Under the pieces are notes generated by a model. The model was not told the DNA's origin. It saw only the letters and a program-made list of their open reading frames with translations, and did not search any database. Shown one piece after another: positions 52,130-63,202 of a DNA stretch of 64,000 nt. The first letter of the stretch is position 1. Every line of letters starts with the position of its first letter. This DNA is from Amblyornis subalaris (lineage: Eukaryota; Chordata; Aves; Passeriformes; Ptilonorhynchidae). The position numbers were made by a program, and so were the translations under genes. The stretch covers positions 8,675,662-8,739,661 of the forward strand of contig JACAXG010000024.1 of the NCBI GenBank assembly GCA_018881555.1. Reading direction: 5' to 3'.

Positions 52130-52790
52130 CATCCTCCTCACCTCACTTTACTAAAACTAATAGCAATTTCGGCTAAGTGCGCAACTTTGCATTTCTTCTA
52201 TTAAATTGCATATCATTTCTTTTTCTGCTGTCTGCAGACTCATCCAATTCTTTCCACAAGGTATTCCAATCCTTTTCTGTTGTAACAGCAGGTCTTATGT
52301 TTATGTCATCAGCAAATTCCATTAGCACACTCATGGTTTTTGTGCCAAGGTCACCAATAAAATTTTAACCAAGATTGGTTCTGAGATCAGCCCCTATGGA
52401 ACNGCATTAGTAACCTTCTTCCATCTGGACTCTCCCTTTTAGCACATGCTATTGCCCTCACTTTTCATTTCTTACATTCATCGACATGTCTTCATCTTCA
52501 TTAATATTTTCTTACATGGCAACCTCTCAAATGTTTTATTGAAGTCCAGATAGATTTAATCTACTGTATTTTCATTGTCTGAGAAAATGATTTATCAGAC
52601 TTTATCATACTGGCTTAATCTGGTGTGTTCTATCTTTGGTGAAGTCCTGCTGTATTTTAAGTAGTTTTTCATATACTTGCACATCTCTAATCAGTTTTCC
52701 TTCAGCGTTTGTTCTAATGCTTTGTGTACTAATGAGGTCAGATCAAAGAGCCTTTAGCTGCTTGGATTGGTCTATCTTCTCACGACATAC
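52130..52790 (-). mobile_element. Ancient CR1/L3-type LINE reverse transcriptase remnant
   Basis: Read on the minus strand, pieces of a CR1-superfamily reverse transcriptase appear in the right order: YLDFNK at 52552-52535, a decayed VP-stop-G (VPQG in active copies) near 52400, and EFADDIN around 52320-52300. The flanks align by eye with the corresponding parts of the young CR1 at 57752-59620, for example the segment around the 'aagtgc ... cttctattaaattgcat' stretch. Many substitutions and stops show great age. Boundaries are approximate. It is not a gene. Confidence 0.75.
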
Positions 52791-55700
52791 AAGTCCCACA
52801 CAAAAATCTCCAGACTTTTCAGTGTTTCCTGGGCTGCTGTGGCCACTAGGTCTGACCTCAAATTAATGCCCAGACTGCCTGTGGTAGATTTTAGACTAAC
52901 CTCTCAGGCCCAAAAAAGCCAAATGTTGTGGTTTTCCCTTCAAAGTCTGACTCAGAGGTTTCTTCTGCAAAGCTACACATTCCAATTGCCTAGTTTCCAG
53001 ATTCCCTTACAATCATGCCTTTGAGATTTTACGTACACAAGCTGAATGCTCTGGCCTTGCTTTGCATAGACCTCTTTTCCATTTCAAATGCATTTCTTTA
53101 TGCTTTCATTTTTATTGTATTAATGTTTTGCAACCTAAAAAGAGCAATTGAAGAATGCTGCTTCTTCTTTCCTCTTCATGAACATGTTCAGTGAATGGAC
53201 TTGGAATTATTCTTATTAATTTAAAAGAAAACAATTTTGCTCATCTCCAGCTGCAGCCAACTGCCATCTCAAAATGAGATGTTGAAGTGAAGTTCATGGC
53301 TGAATAAAGTGTTAAGTTCATCCTACAGAACCCAGAAAGAACTTCTTTTCTGCAGCATTAGTTTGCTAACGGTCTTAAAAGAGATTTCTTTCCATGGACT
53401 TTGCCACTTCCTTAATTAGCTCCCAAATGCTACGAGACTCCAGGCTGCTTGCTTTCAGATGGAGAAGACCATGGTGAGATCCTTGCTGACAGTGGCATTT
53501 AATTCCTCAGAGCAGTAGCACAAATAGGAGGGGAGGCAGGCAAGCCCAGATTTTTTGCTGGACCAATGTACTTCTGTAACCCTCAGGCAGCATGAAACTC
53601 TCCTCTGTTGCACCTCACCCCCTCTGCATCCATGTGTATGTCTGAGTAAACAGCTTGCTTAGAGGTGGCTTTACATGAACTGCATACTGTGGCAGTGAGC
53701 TCAGTTTGTAAAAGGAGGTTATCTAGAAATTTGGAAGAGGACAGCTCCATGTTCAAATCATGGCAACTATGATGGTAAGGACTGTATGATTGTCACTGGA
53801 AGACTTTGGTGCCAACTCAGCTTTTCATCTCCTTTTGGCACAATGTCTGTGCAAGATGTGTACCACTTGTGTCATTTCAACTGTGCTGGTAGATGATCAG
53901 AATTCTGTAGGTAGGATCTCAAGCTAAGTATATACTAGACTTAGGTCACCAAAAGAAAGTTTTACTGATAAAATAGTGGGATAGCATCAGGCTGCAGGTT
54001 TTCCTTGGTAAAAGATCATCTCTGCTTCCTCTCAAAATGCAGTAGGTTTGCACAGTGGGTCACTGAGATAACAGTGAAGCCAGCTGACCTCATGCAAACA
54101 GCAAGGTTATGTTTGCGAGTAATGCTAGGACATCTCACCAGATTAAGCTTACTAAGTCATGCAAGCTTTTCTTTCTGTTCAAATAAGAGAGTACTACATA
54201 GGAGAGTGTACCCATTTTGACTCTACAGTGTGCATATATTCTAGCTTTTCACTTCATATGAATCAGAACCAAATGCACGCTATTTGGCATCTCTAAAGAT
54301 ATAATTTATAAACAGGTATGTTTAAGGAACATAATTCACTATTGCTAAAAGTTACTTTCTCTAAAGTTGCAAAAGAAAGCCCTCTAATGCAAAACGACTT
54401 AGTATGGGGCACTGTGTCTTTTTATTTACGATGTATAACGTATCAGCAACATAAACACATAGATCAAGTGGAACCTCTAGTATTCTTTCAATGCATCTCT
54501 AATGTCTAAAATCACAATGCAGTACTACTGTATGGATAATAAAGCAAAAACATTAATTTCAAAGGAGAAAAAAAATTCCTGTTTCACCACTTAGAGTAAA
54601 AAATAATATATGTCAATAAAAAAGGACTGGTTCATTTCTGGGCTTATTTGTGTAATACTTCCCGCATTCAAACAACTTGTTAGAGCCTTTCATTGCTGCA
54701 AAATAGAATTGAACACTGAAGGAAAGATGTAAATCAAAAGCAAGATTTAAGGGACTGAAAAGTTGTTTGAATTTTGTTTTTCCTCTCCATTGCTTTGACA
54801 TGTTTATGAACTCACAGTTGGATTTCCTCAAACAGGAAATTCCACAGTAATTATCATGAGTGAGCTATGGTAATAGCAGTCCTGTGAATCCACAGGCTCT
54901 TTTCAAAGTCATTCCCTCTCAAAGGAAATAAATGCTAATATGGGCCAAATCCTCATTTGCTTGCTTAGCATCACTGAATTTAGCAGCAAAACAATTTACT
55001 CTGGCAAATCACCCATACTCTCACTTCAAAAATAAAAGCTAATTATGAAGCACAGAATAACTGCAAGAGTCGTGTGGTATGACCCACAGGAAGCACTGCT
55101 GTACAAATACCTCTGCTGCTTTGGTAGTCCTGGCTGGTAATTCCTGGAGAGCCCAGATAAGTAAGGATCAATGGTGAAAGATTACAGATTTTTCTGAGAA
55201 ATACTTTCTGCAAGCACAGGCTTCAGAAAGAAGCATATTGGTCTAAAGCAGTGACACTCCCAGTCTCTCGATGCGTACCGGATGCGTAAAAAAAGCCACA
55301 CGTTTCCTAGAAGGAAAACATTTCAAAACCTGTCCCTAGGGAAGATCTTAATGGAATCCATAAAAGAGCTGGTCTTCAACCAAAGTGTGAAATTTAAATC
55401 TCTTTCTGAATGCTTTAACTATTGACAAACAATCTCAAAATCAAGTTCTTTTCATCATTTTCACCAGCCCTTGTCCAGAAACCTGTTCAGTAGTTTCTTT
55501 CTACCTCATCTTTACCAGAATTACATGTAAGGCACTGACTTAAACTGCTTTCTGACTTGACTTCAATAATCAGAATTTTTTCCCAAGTTATGGACTGAGA
55601 AGAACTGGCTTGTTTCAGATTCAACTTGAATTTGTATCAAAGTTCTGCATCAGTTTGTATCAAGAGCTCCCTCTCATAAGCACAATTTAGAAGTGTGATT

Positions 55701-56532
55701 GTGAATGCAGTTTCTATATAAAAGGACATTATTATTATCAGACCAGAACAGAGAACAAAAATTCCTAAATCAGTTTCCAATGCAAATAAAACAACAAACT
55801 GTAGTCAGCACATATGGCAGTAGATTTTTATTAATTGGGTAACAACTCCAATAACATAATTGCCTACACATCAAAGTCATGTAAATACAGCTCAATCACC
55901 ATATGGAACTTGACCAAGGTGATAATGGGCAACAAAGCAAGACAATCTCATCCATTTTCCATATGGCTTCTGTTGACTTCTATCTATTATGCTGAAACTT
56001 TTTTGTACACTATTATGGAATAATGTGTTTTGCTTTTCAAAATGATGTATNAAATCAGGAATCCAAGTTTACTACCGATGTCCCAGAAGGCACATAAAGA
56101 GAACTCAAACCAGATTTTCTTAATGCGATTTTTTTTTCCTATATCAGTGTCATACTTGTTTGACTTAATTTCTTCCAATTTGATAAAGATGGTTAAGTTA
56201 ATCTTATTCCACTAACAGGAAACCCCTCCCACTCTAATGAAACAGGTCCTCTTGTTACAGTACAACTATTGCAGTATTGCACCTTTTATTGCACAAAGGC
56301 TGCTGGGAGCAAATACAAGCATATCTATTTACACAGTCCTTTATCGGTACCATTCCAATTGCATGTACAACATAGATTATTTTCCTCTCTAGCAAGGCAA
56401 ATGGTCATAGATTCTTATTCTACAGTGAAAGGGATACAAAGATATAGATACTTGGAGGAATTCACTTGAGAGAAACAAATCACTATTGTGAAAAGCCTGA
56501 TACTTTTCTTGCTTTCAGTTTAAACATATTGG
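52791..56532. other. Non-coding stretch
   Basis: AT-rich sequence without recognised gene, RNA or young repeat on either strand. The left few hundred bases may contain further, unrecognisable parts of the ancient LINE. Confidence 0.6.
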
Positions 56533-56649
56533 AGCTAATAATTAGCAGTTATAGCTAATTAGCTATAGCTAATAATTAGCTATTAATATAATTTATATAT
56601 TAACTATTAGCTAATAATTAGCTAATAACATTTGGAGCTAATAATCAGC
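56533..56649. repeat. AT-rich cluster of near-palindromic AGCTAATAATTAGC units
   Basis: AGCTAATAATTAGC occurs exactly at 56533-56546, 56567-56580 and 56609-56622, and with one mismatch at 56636-56649. Between them lie TAGCTATAGCT and TATA-rich segments able to pair with the units. The outer copies share flanks (ttggagctaataat...agcagtt), so a local duplication is likely. TAATTA-type cores match homeodomain preferences, but function is unknown. Confidence 0.85.
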
Positions 56650-57751
56650 AGTTTGGATTTTTCAGACAGATGTGCTAAGTACACTTTTAGAAAATCAGAC
56701 AGAGAAGATGGTCCTTGCAGGGTGAATTGTCGATGCAATNTAAGTGCTTCTCTAAATTACCTGGGGGTGCAATCAAAGCAGAGTGGCTTTCAGGTCCCAG
56801 ACTCAGTGAGGTGAAGGAAGAGTGAGGAGCAACAGAAAGAAGAGCCTTCCATCTAGTGGAAGTTGGGTTTTAAAGCTGATTCAGAACTGTTTGCAGTTTT
56901 AACAGTGAGCTCAGTCTCGTAAGCACCACTGGCAGAGCCCTTCTGTGCNGCTCAGTATAGAAATACAGACTGGGATGCTGCACTGAGACACACTCCAGCC
57001 TCAAACTATTTTCTCACCTTCCCTGTCATGCTCAAATCTCCTATTAAGAAGTCAGTGTTCAAGTCTAAATCATTTCAAAAATGAGGTGTGGGGAGCATGG
57101 TATTGCCTTTGTTTTTCATCCTAAAATAGGAAAGTGATTTGAATTGCAATGCCTGTTTTAAGTGGGAGCTTCCCTTAAGAACATGAGAAGGGCCTAGGGG
57201 CTGGCTGTTGAACCACATCTTCATACACTACCAGAGACCTCTCATGGTTGGTTTAAATGCTCTTGCCCACCATTTTTCTCATTTTGACTGGAGCATTACT
57301 GATTTTTTAGCTGGATCAAAGCCATTTTGATGTCCAGTGTCCAAAGTTTGGGAAAGCAATGGAAAAGGCAAGCTGGATGTCTTGGAATTCGCTGACTATC
57401 TAGCAAAAGGGTTTTCCATCCTCCTGCCACTGAAAAATGAAGTGAGACAAAACTTCTAGTAGGAGGACTGGTCTGAAGTGGAGAATGAAGGTGGCATGAC
57501 ACTGAATCCCATAAATAATTTTCTGCTTGAACAGTTAACATTAGTGCCCTGCACAGAATTCATTTTCACTCAGATCTGTTACCTCTCCTATGGTCATGTC
57601 AAAAGAAGGTAGTGGTGCTTCTTTCCTTGGTGATCTTGTACACCTGAAGTGTGTACCTCCCAAGCATCACCTCCACCTGGAGAGCCAGGAAAAACAAGCC
57701 TGATCTACACTAAATCACATACCACTGGGTGTTTTCCTCTATCCCATCAAT
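56650..57751. other. Non-coding stretch left of the large CR1
   Basis: No supported gene or repeat. Confidence 0.6.
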
Positions 57752-59620
57752 CACAGAATCACAGAATCACTTGGTTGGAAGAGACCTTCAAGATCATCAA
57801 GTCCAACCCATGCCCTAATTCCTCGATTAAACCATGGCACTGAGTGCCACATCCAATCTTTTTTTAAAGACATCCAGGGATGGTGACTCCACCACCTCCC
57901 TGGGCAAACAATTCCAATACTTCACCACTCTTTCTGTGAAAAACTTTTTCCTAATATCTAGCCTATATTTCCCCTGGCGCAGCTTAAGACTGTGTCCTCT
58001 CGTTCTGTCAGTTGCTGCTTGGAGAAAGAGACCAACCCCCACCTGACTACAGCCACCTTTCAGGAAGCTGTAGAGAGTGATAAGGTCACCTCTGAGTCTT
58101 CTCCAGGCTAAACAACCCAAGCTCCCCCAGTCGTTCCTCACAGGGCTTGTGTTCCAAGCCCCTCACCAGTCTTGTTGCCCTCTTCTGGACACATTCAAGT
58201 GTTTCAACGTCCTTCCTAAACTGAGGGGACCAGAGCTGGATACAGTACTCCAGGTGTGGCCTCACCAGTGCCAAGTATAGGGGAAGAATTACTTCCCTGG
58301 TCCTGCTGGACACACTGTTCCTAATACAGGCCAGGATGCCATTGGCCTTCTTGGCCACCAAGGCACACTGCTGGCTCGTGTTCAGTCGGCTGTCAACCAG
58401 TACCCCCAGGTCTGTTTCTGCCTGGGCACTGTCCAGCCACTCCATCCCCAGCTTGTAGCGTTGCAGGGGGTTATTGTGGCCGAAATGCAGGACTCGGCAC
58501 TTGGACTTATTGAACCTCATCTTATTGGATTCTGCCCATCCATCCAATCGTTCTAGGTCTCTCTGCAGTGTCCTTCTACCTTCCAACAGATCAACACACG
58601 CTCCCAGCTTAGTGTCGTCTGCAAATTTACTAATGAAAGACTCAACACCCTCGTCCATGTCATCAATAAAAATATTGAACAAAACTGGTCCCAGCACAGA
58701 CCCCTGAGGAACACCACTAGTGACTGGCCGCCAGCTGGATGCAGCACCGTTCACCACCACTCTCTGGGCTCGGCCATCCAGCCAGTTCTTAACCCAGCAA
58801 AGAGTGCTCCTGTCCAAGCCACGGGCTGCCAGCTTTTCCAGGAGTATGCTATGGGAAACAGTGTCAAAGGCCTTGCTGAAGTCCAAATAGATAACATCCA
58901 CAGCCTTTCCTGCATCCACCAGGTGGGTCACCTGGTCATAAAAGGAGATCAGGTTGGTCAAGCACGACCTACCCCTCCTAAATCCATGCTGGCTGGGTCT
59001 GATCCCCCAGCCATCCTGTAAGTGCTGCATGATGACACTCAGTATAAACTGTTCCATAACCTTACCGGGCACTGAGGTCAAGCTAACTGGCCTGTAATTG
59101 CCGGGATCCTCCTTCTTACCCTTTTTGTGAATGGGCGTCACATTGGCCAGCTTCCAGTCATCTGGAACCTCACCAGTGAGCCAGGACTGTTGGTAAATGA
59201 TGGAGAGCGGCTTTGCAAGCTCATCTGCCAGCTCCCTCATCACCCTGGGATGGATCCCATCTGGTCCCATAGATTTATGAACATCCAAGCAGCTCAGCAG
59301 TTCCCAGACTGCCTCCTCCTGGATAACAGGGGGATCATTCTGTTCCCTGACTACATCTACCGATACAGGAGGACAGTTGTCCTGAGGACAAACCGTTTTT
59401 CCAATAAAGACCGAGGCAAAGAAGGCGTTAAGCACTTCCGCCTTCTCCTCGTCTGCAGTTACTAAATTCCCTCCTGCATCCAGTAGAGAACAAAGGTCGG
59501 TCTTACCCTTCCTTTTGCTGTTAATGTATTTGTAAAAACATTTTTTATTATCCTTTACAAGGGTTGCTAAACTAAGTTCAAACTGAGCTTTGGCCTCTCT
59601 AATTTTTTTCCTACAGTGAT
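57752..59620 (-). mobile_element. CR1 LINE, 5'-truncated, with most of the reverse transcriptase
   Basis: About 1.87 kb. The 3' terminus lies at 57752 with tandem cacagaat (ATTCTGTG) units. The element then runs through the 3' tail and ORF2. Its 5' break is near 59620, inside ORF2 upstream of the reverse transcriptase domain, typical of target-primed reverse transcription that stopped early. It has an open frame over most of its length, so it is a fairly young insertion, but it cannot move by itself. Confidence 0.97.
57827..59620 (-). pseudogene. CR1 ORF2 fragment (reverse transcriptase), 5'-truncated and frameshifted
   Basis: An open frame runs on the minus strand from about 59620 to 58086; the first ATG, at 59435, opens 449 codons. 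Counting from that ATG, reverse transcriptase motifs stand in order: NYRPVSLTS at 113-121, [10 protein letters not shown] at 149-158, YLDFSKAFD at 183-191 (catalytic Asp), [10 protein letters not shown] at 241-250, and FADD at 271-274 (catalytic Asp pair). The N-terminal endonuclease is missing. Near 58105 the frame ends early. The C-terminal part continues in another frame to 57827 ([17 protein letters not shown] and on). Compared with the copy at 1-370, five bases are missing here, which explains the shift. This is not a host gene. Confidence 0.95.
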
Positions 59621-61250
59621 AATGTGCTGAACAAAAGACAGCAGAGGACTTGAATACTTCATCTCCCTAAACAGATTTGTAAACCACAGTGGCACCCCAG
59701 CAGGTGCTGAGGTTTGAAGTCTCCCATTTGCCTTTTTTTTTCCCTTGAGCAAAGGTAGATGGTGAACTCCAGGGAAATTGCAAACTTTTAAAGAAAGGGC
59801 TTATTCCACCATCTGAAATTCACAGAAGTATTAAGTCATTATTCAAATGAAAAGCTGCTTTTAGTCATTAACGTGTTTTTGTCAACAACAAGCAAAGCAA
59901 GATGCTGATATGAGGGGAGATAGGCACATTCTTATTTATATGGTAATTCAGTGGTCAGGGAGCTTGCCTGGTATTTTCCTAAGATGTGGTCTGTGTCCAT
60001 TAAAACCATGGTGAGACACTCTTCTAATGGAACTGGGCGTCATTAAGAAATCTTTTCTTCTTCCTAAGATATGATGGGGAAAGAGGCAGTGAAAGTCAAC
60101 CAATTTATGCAATCTGCTTTGTAACATGATTGCTGGCTTTTGCCTTTCTACAGACAAAGCAAAATTATTAATTCTTCTCTGTAACAAGTGACAAGAGAAT
60201 TATTTCTATCAAACCCATCCTAAATAGGAGTAAGAATATTGCTTCCCCTTCCCTAAATTTGCATATTTAGAGTGTTCTTAGCAAAATCTGGTGTGTTATA
60301 ATTCAATGGCTCATAATCTATGTCAGTCAGGCTTCTTTCAAGAGTAAAAATATTTTTAAAAGACAGTGTACAAATGCAATTGTATTTAATCCAAGCAGCA
60401 CATGTTGGTAAATCACAGTGCAAAAAACGCTGCCTTCTTTGAGGTCGGAAGAGTTCAGCTGACACTGCTGGTGCTGGGGGTGGCCTGAGCTGGATCCAAG
60501 AAGTCCAGCAAGCCCCTCTGCAAACTCATCATTAACACAGATAATTGTCAGTGCTGAGGAAGCACCCTGAGAAGGCATCTCTTAGTGTTCTATAAGTATC
60601 ATTTTAATACCTTTGGTTCATCACTCAAGCTGGAGCTGCCGCTTAGTGTTCAAGCCAAGGGAGCCATTCATCATGTTTTATGCCTACCTGTCTCTGGATT
60701 TGTGCAAATTCCCCAGGGCCTCACCAAAAAAAACCCAAGAAGACAAATCATCATCCAGCAGTGTGGGTAGCATTTTTTGCTGAAAGTGCTTACACATATG
60801 GTATTAGTTTCCCTATCTAGGCAGTCTCTTCCTGAAAAGGAACATGTTGAAGCACAGAAAGGTAAATACTTCACTGCTATCATGAATCGCAGAGGTCAAA
60901 ACCATCATTTAGAAAGGAATTTGAGAGGTTGTTGTTGAGAAAATGTAAACAGGTTGTCAGAAATTTCTAAAAGGTCAATTGCCCAAATCTCTTAGTAGCG
61001 TGTCTGGATAACAAAGATCATACAAAAGGCCAAAGCTCAGACACACAGGCTTTCCAACACACCTCTGCCCTGGATGAGCTTCCAGCATCCCACAAGGAGG
61101 ACAGTCAGACCACCAATGTGGAAGACAAATTGCATAAACAAACACTTGGCATGCTAAGCACAAGACCAGTCCCTAAACAGAGACTTCATAATCCTGAAGG
61201 GAATAGTAATCTGCTTTACCAAATAGATTTGTGCTACATGTGTATGATGC
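59621..61250. other. Non-coding stretch between CR1 and LTR 3
   Basis: No recognised gene or repeat. A minus-strand ORF around 60327-60578 opens MPSQGASSALTIICVND but resembles no known family and lacks splice or promoter support. Confidence 0.6.
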
Positions 61251-61403
61251 TGTCCTGGTTTTAAAAGACAGGTGTCTGCCAAGGAAGGCAGGAGCCTTCC
61301 TGGAATGGAAAAGATGACCCTCTCCCTCCGAATTACTATAACCTTGAAATGAAGGGGCTTACAGGCAAAGATATGGGGAAAAGGAATAACCGTTCTTTAC
61401 CAG

Positions 61404-61452
61404 GAGATAGATATATATAGAGAGAGAGATAGAGATATATATATATATACAC
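61404..61452. repeat. GATA/GA/TA compound microsatellite inside LTR 3
   Basis: Runs of gata, ga and ta dinucleotides (gagatagatatatatagaga and onward to a TA run ending tatacaca). Likely length-polymorphic. Confidence 0.95.
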
Positions 61453-61554
61453 AACGAGACAGACAAACAGCAACAATACGAGAACAGAAAACCCAATAAC
61501 AGCCTTTTCTCGCCTGTTGAGCAATGTCTCTTTTTGGTGTAGTTATGACCACAA

Positions 61555-61682
61555 CCAGCAGGGGCGCTGTTGGTTCCTGGTGAGGCGACAGCTGCAGTGA
61601 CTCTTGCAGCTGGCAGGGGGCGCTGGCGGGCCCTGTGAGGTGGAGCAGGTGCGATGGTTCCCTGGGGCTGCAGGGGGCGCTG
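61555..61682. promoter_or_regulatory. Three spaced CTCF-like motifs within LTR 3
   Basis: CCAGCAGGGGCGCTG (61555-61569), CTGGCAGGGGGCGCTGG (61610-61626) and CTGCAGGGGGCGCTG (61668-61682) all lie in the same orientation, about 55-58 bases apart. Each matches the well-known CTCF core CCASYAGRKGGCRS closely. The spacing suggests a degenerate tandem unit of the LTR. Binding is inferred from sequence only. Confidence 0.6.
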
Positions 61683-62113
61683 TGGCGCGAGCACGGAGAC
61701 CTCTCCATGTGGCAATAGTGGCTTTGGGCACGGGGAAGGGAGACATCTTCCCTCCTGCAGAAACCGCGGCAGATAATAGTCTCAGAGCCCAACACACAGT
61801 GGTAGCCACGGCAACACGCAGCAGGCAGAAGCCAGTGGGAGGCACCCCCAGCCAAGAGACTGCCAAGGTTCATTGTAGCAATAGCCCCAGCTCAATACAC
61901 ACATCCCTCCTCCCCACACCCAGCCGCTCTGCTCCGATCCTGAACCAGAAAAGAGAGAGCAACTCCCGGCCCTGCCCCCACTAGGATCCTGGGCCAATCC
62001 CACACATATCAGGATACCCCTCGAGCTGGGAAGGGGGAAGGGAGGAGAAAGAGAAACAGTAACAATTTTTGGGCACAACCTGAATATGGGATAACAATCC
62101 CCAAGACAGATGC

Positions 62114-63054
62114 CTGTATCCTATCACACATTTTGGCCACAGAACATCTTTCTGCAAATGTAATTTGGAGAAGATTTTCGATTTGGGAATAATTGAGGTA
62201 GCATAGCAATTCTTTTTTTCTGGTATGCGTGAAAAACAACACAGTATTCATAAGACCAGTGATGCTGTCATACAGGTTCTCAAATCTGGATCCCACCTAT
62301 AGTGCCCTAAAACATATTCATCTTTTTACTTAAAAAAAAAAAAAGGGGGGGCAATTCAGAAGACAAGAAGCATTTCCTAAGGCAATGGAATATATGTGCT
62401 TAAAGCTAAATAATGAGTTGGTTGAAGCAACACAAGACAGTCTAATGATCTCGTAACTGTGCAACTGAGATAATGAGGAACCTTAGAGTGTACTTGATAA
62501 GCAGCTAAACTAACATGAACAATACCTGTAATCCATTAGGGAACAAAAAAAGGACCAGGAAAAACCTGTGCTGGACATTGTGGTTTTGTAGGATGAGGAG
62601 GTGCAGTGGAGGAAGTCCAGGTATTTGCAGGTTATTTAATGTGTTCAGAGTGGTTAAAGAACTCATGATGAATGGAGTTAGGACTTCCTATGGGCATGAG
62701 ATAAGCAGCCAATTAACAAGTGAATATAGAAGATGGTGGTACCACTACTGCACTTTGTATTAACAGGATGTAATGTACACAATACACGCCCCAGCTTCAA
62801 AGGCTTATGGGGTTTTATGCTTTTTATATACTTAATTTATCCCAGGAAAATCACACTTAACATCTTTCTAACCCTATAAAATTGAACTGCTTTACCTGTA
62901 TTGACACACTGATTGCAGGACAGCTACCTATAAAAAGGGACGCTGATAAAAATAGGAATAAGGTGTTCTGTCCATGTACTGCCATTTTTGTCACAGATCA
63001 GGATTTCCGCAAAAGTACTTAGGGTTTACAAAAAAAAAAAAAAAAAGAGAGAAA
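62114..63054. other. Non-coding stretch between LTR 3 and a CR1 end
   Basis: No recognised gene. It contains poly-A/poly-G runs (near 62330 and 63030) and short ORFs without support. Confidence 0.6.
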
Positions 63055-63202
63055 CAAAATTCTTCTCTGTGAGGGTGGTAAGGCCCTGGCACAGGTTGCC
63101 CAGAGAAGCTGTGGCTGCCCCATCCCTTGAAGTGTCATGCAGAGGGTGGAACTGGGTGATCTTTAAGGACCCTTCCAACTCAAATGATTCTGTGATTCTA
63201 TG
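63055..63202 (+). mobile_element. CR1 LINE 3' end with internal deletion
   Basis: Plus-strand CR1 tail: the block ctgtgagggtggtaaggccc, the block ggcacaggttgcccagagaa, then gatctttaagg...ccttccaactc and the terminal gattctgtgattctatgg. Compared with other copies, the part between the 'cccatcccttgaagtgt' block and 'gggtggaactgggtgatc' is shortened, so an internal deletion occurred. Non-coding. Confidence 0.9.

Larger units (their letters stand above)
61251..62108 (-). mobile_element. Solo LTR 3, a different endogenous retrovirus-like family
   Basis: 858 bp with termini TGTCCTGG...CCAAGACA (TGTC/GACA inverted ends). It is flanked by the exact 5-bp duplication gatgc at 61246-61250 and 62109-62113. 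The opening TGTCCTGGTTTTAAAAGACA resembles LTRs I associate with passerine ERVL-like families. Orientation is uncertain; minus is a guess from the likely position of a decayed polyadenylation region. It is unrelated to LTRs 1 and 2 and has no adjoining viral genes. Inside are a microsatellite and three CTCF-like motifs. ORFs within it are not annotated. Confidence 0.92.

Noticed and set aside
58086..59435. A 449-codon host protein-coding gene
   Set aside because: It carries all reverse transcriptase motifs of CR1 ORF2 and ends in the CR1 3' tail; it is a truncated LINE.
60327..60578. 83-codon minus-strand ORF
   Set aside because: No domain, no conserved motif and no splice context; most likely chance.
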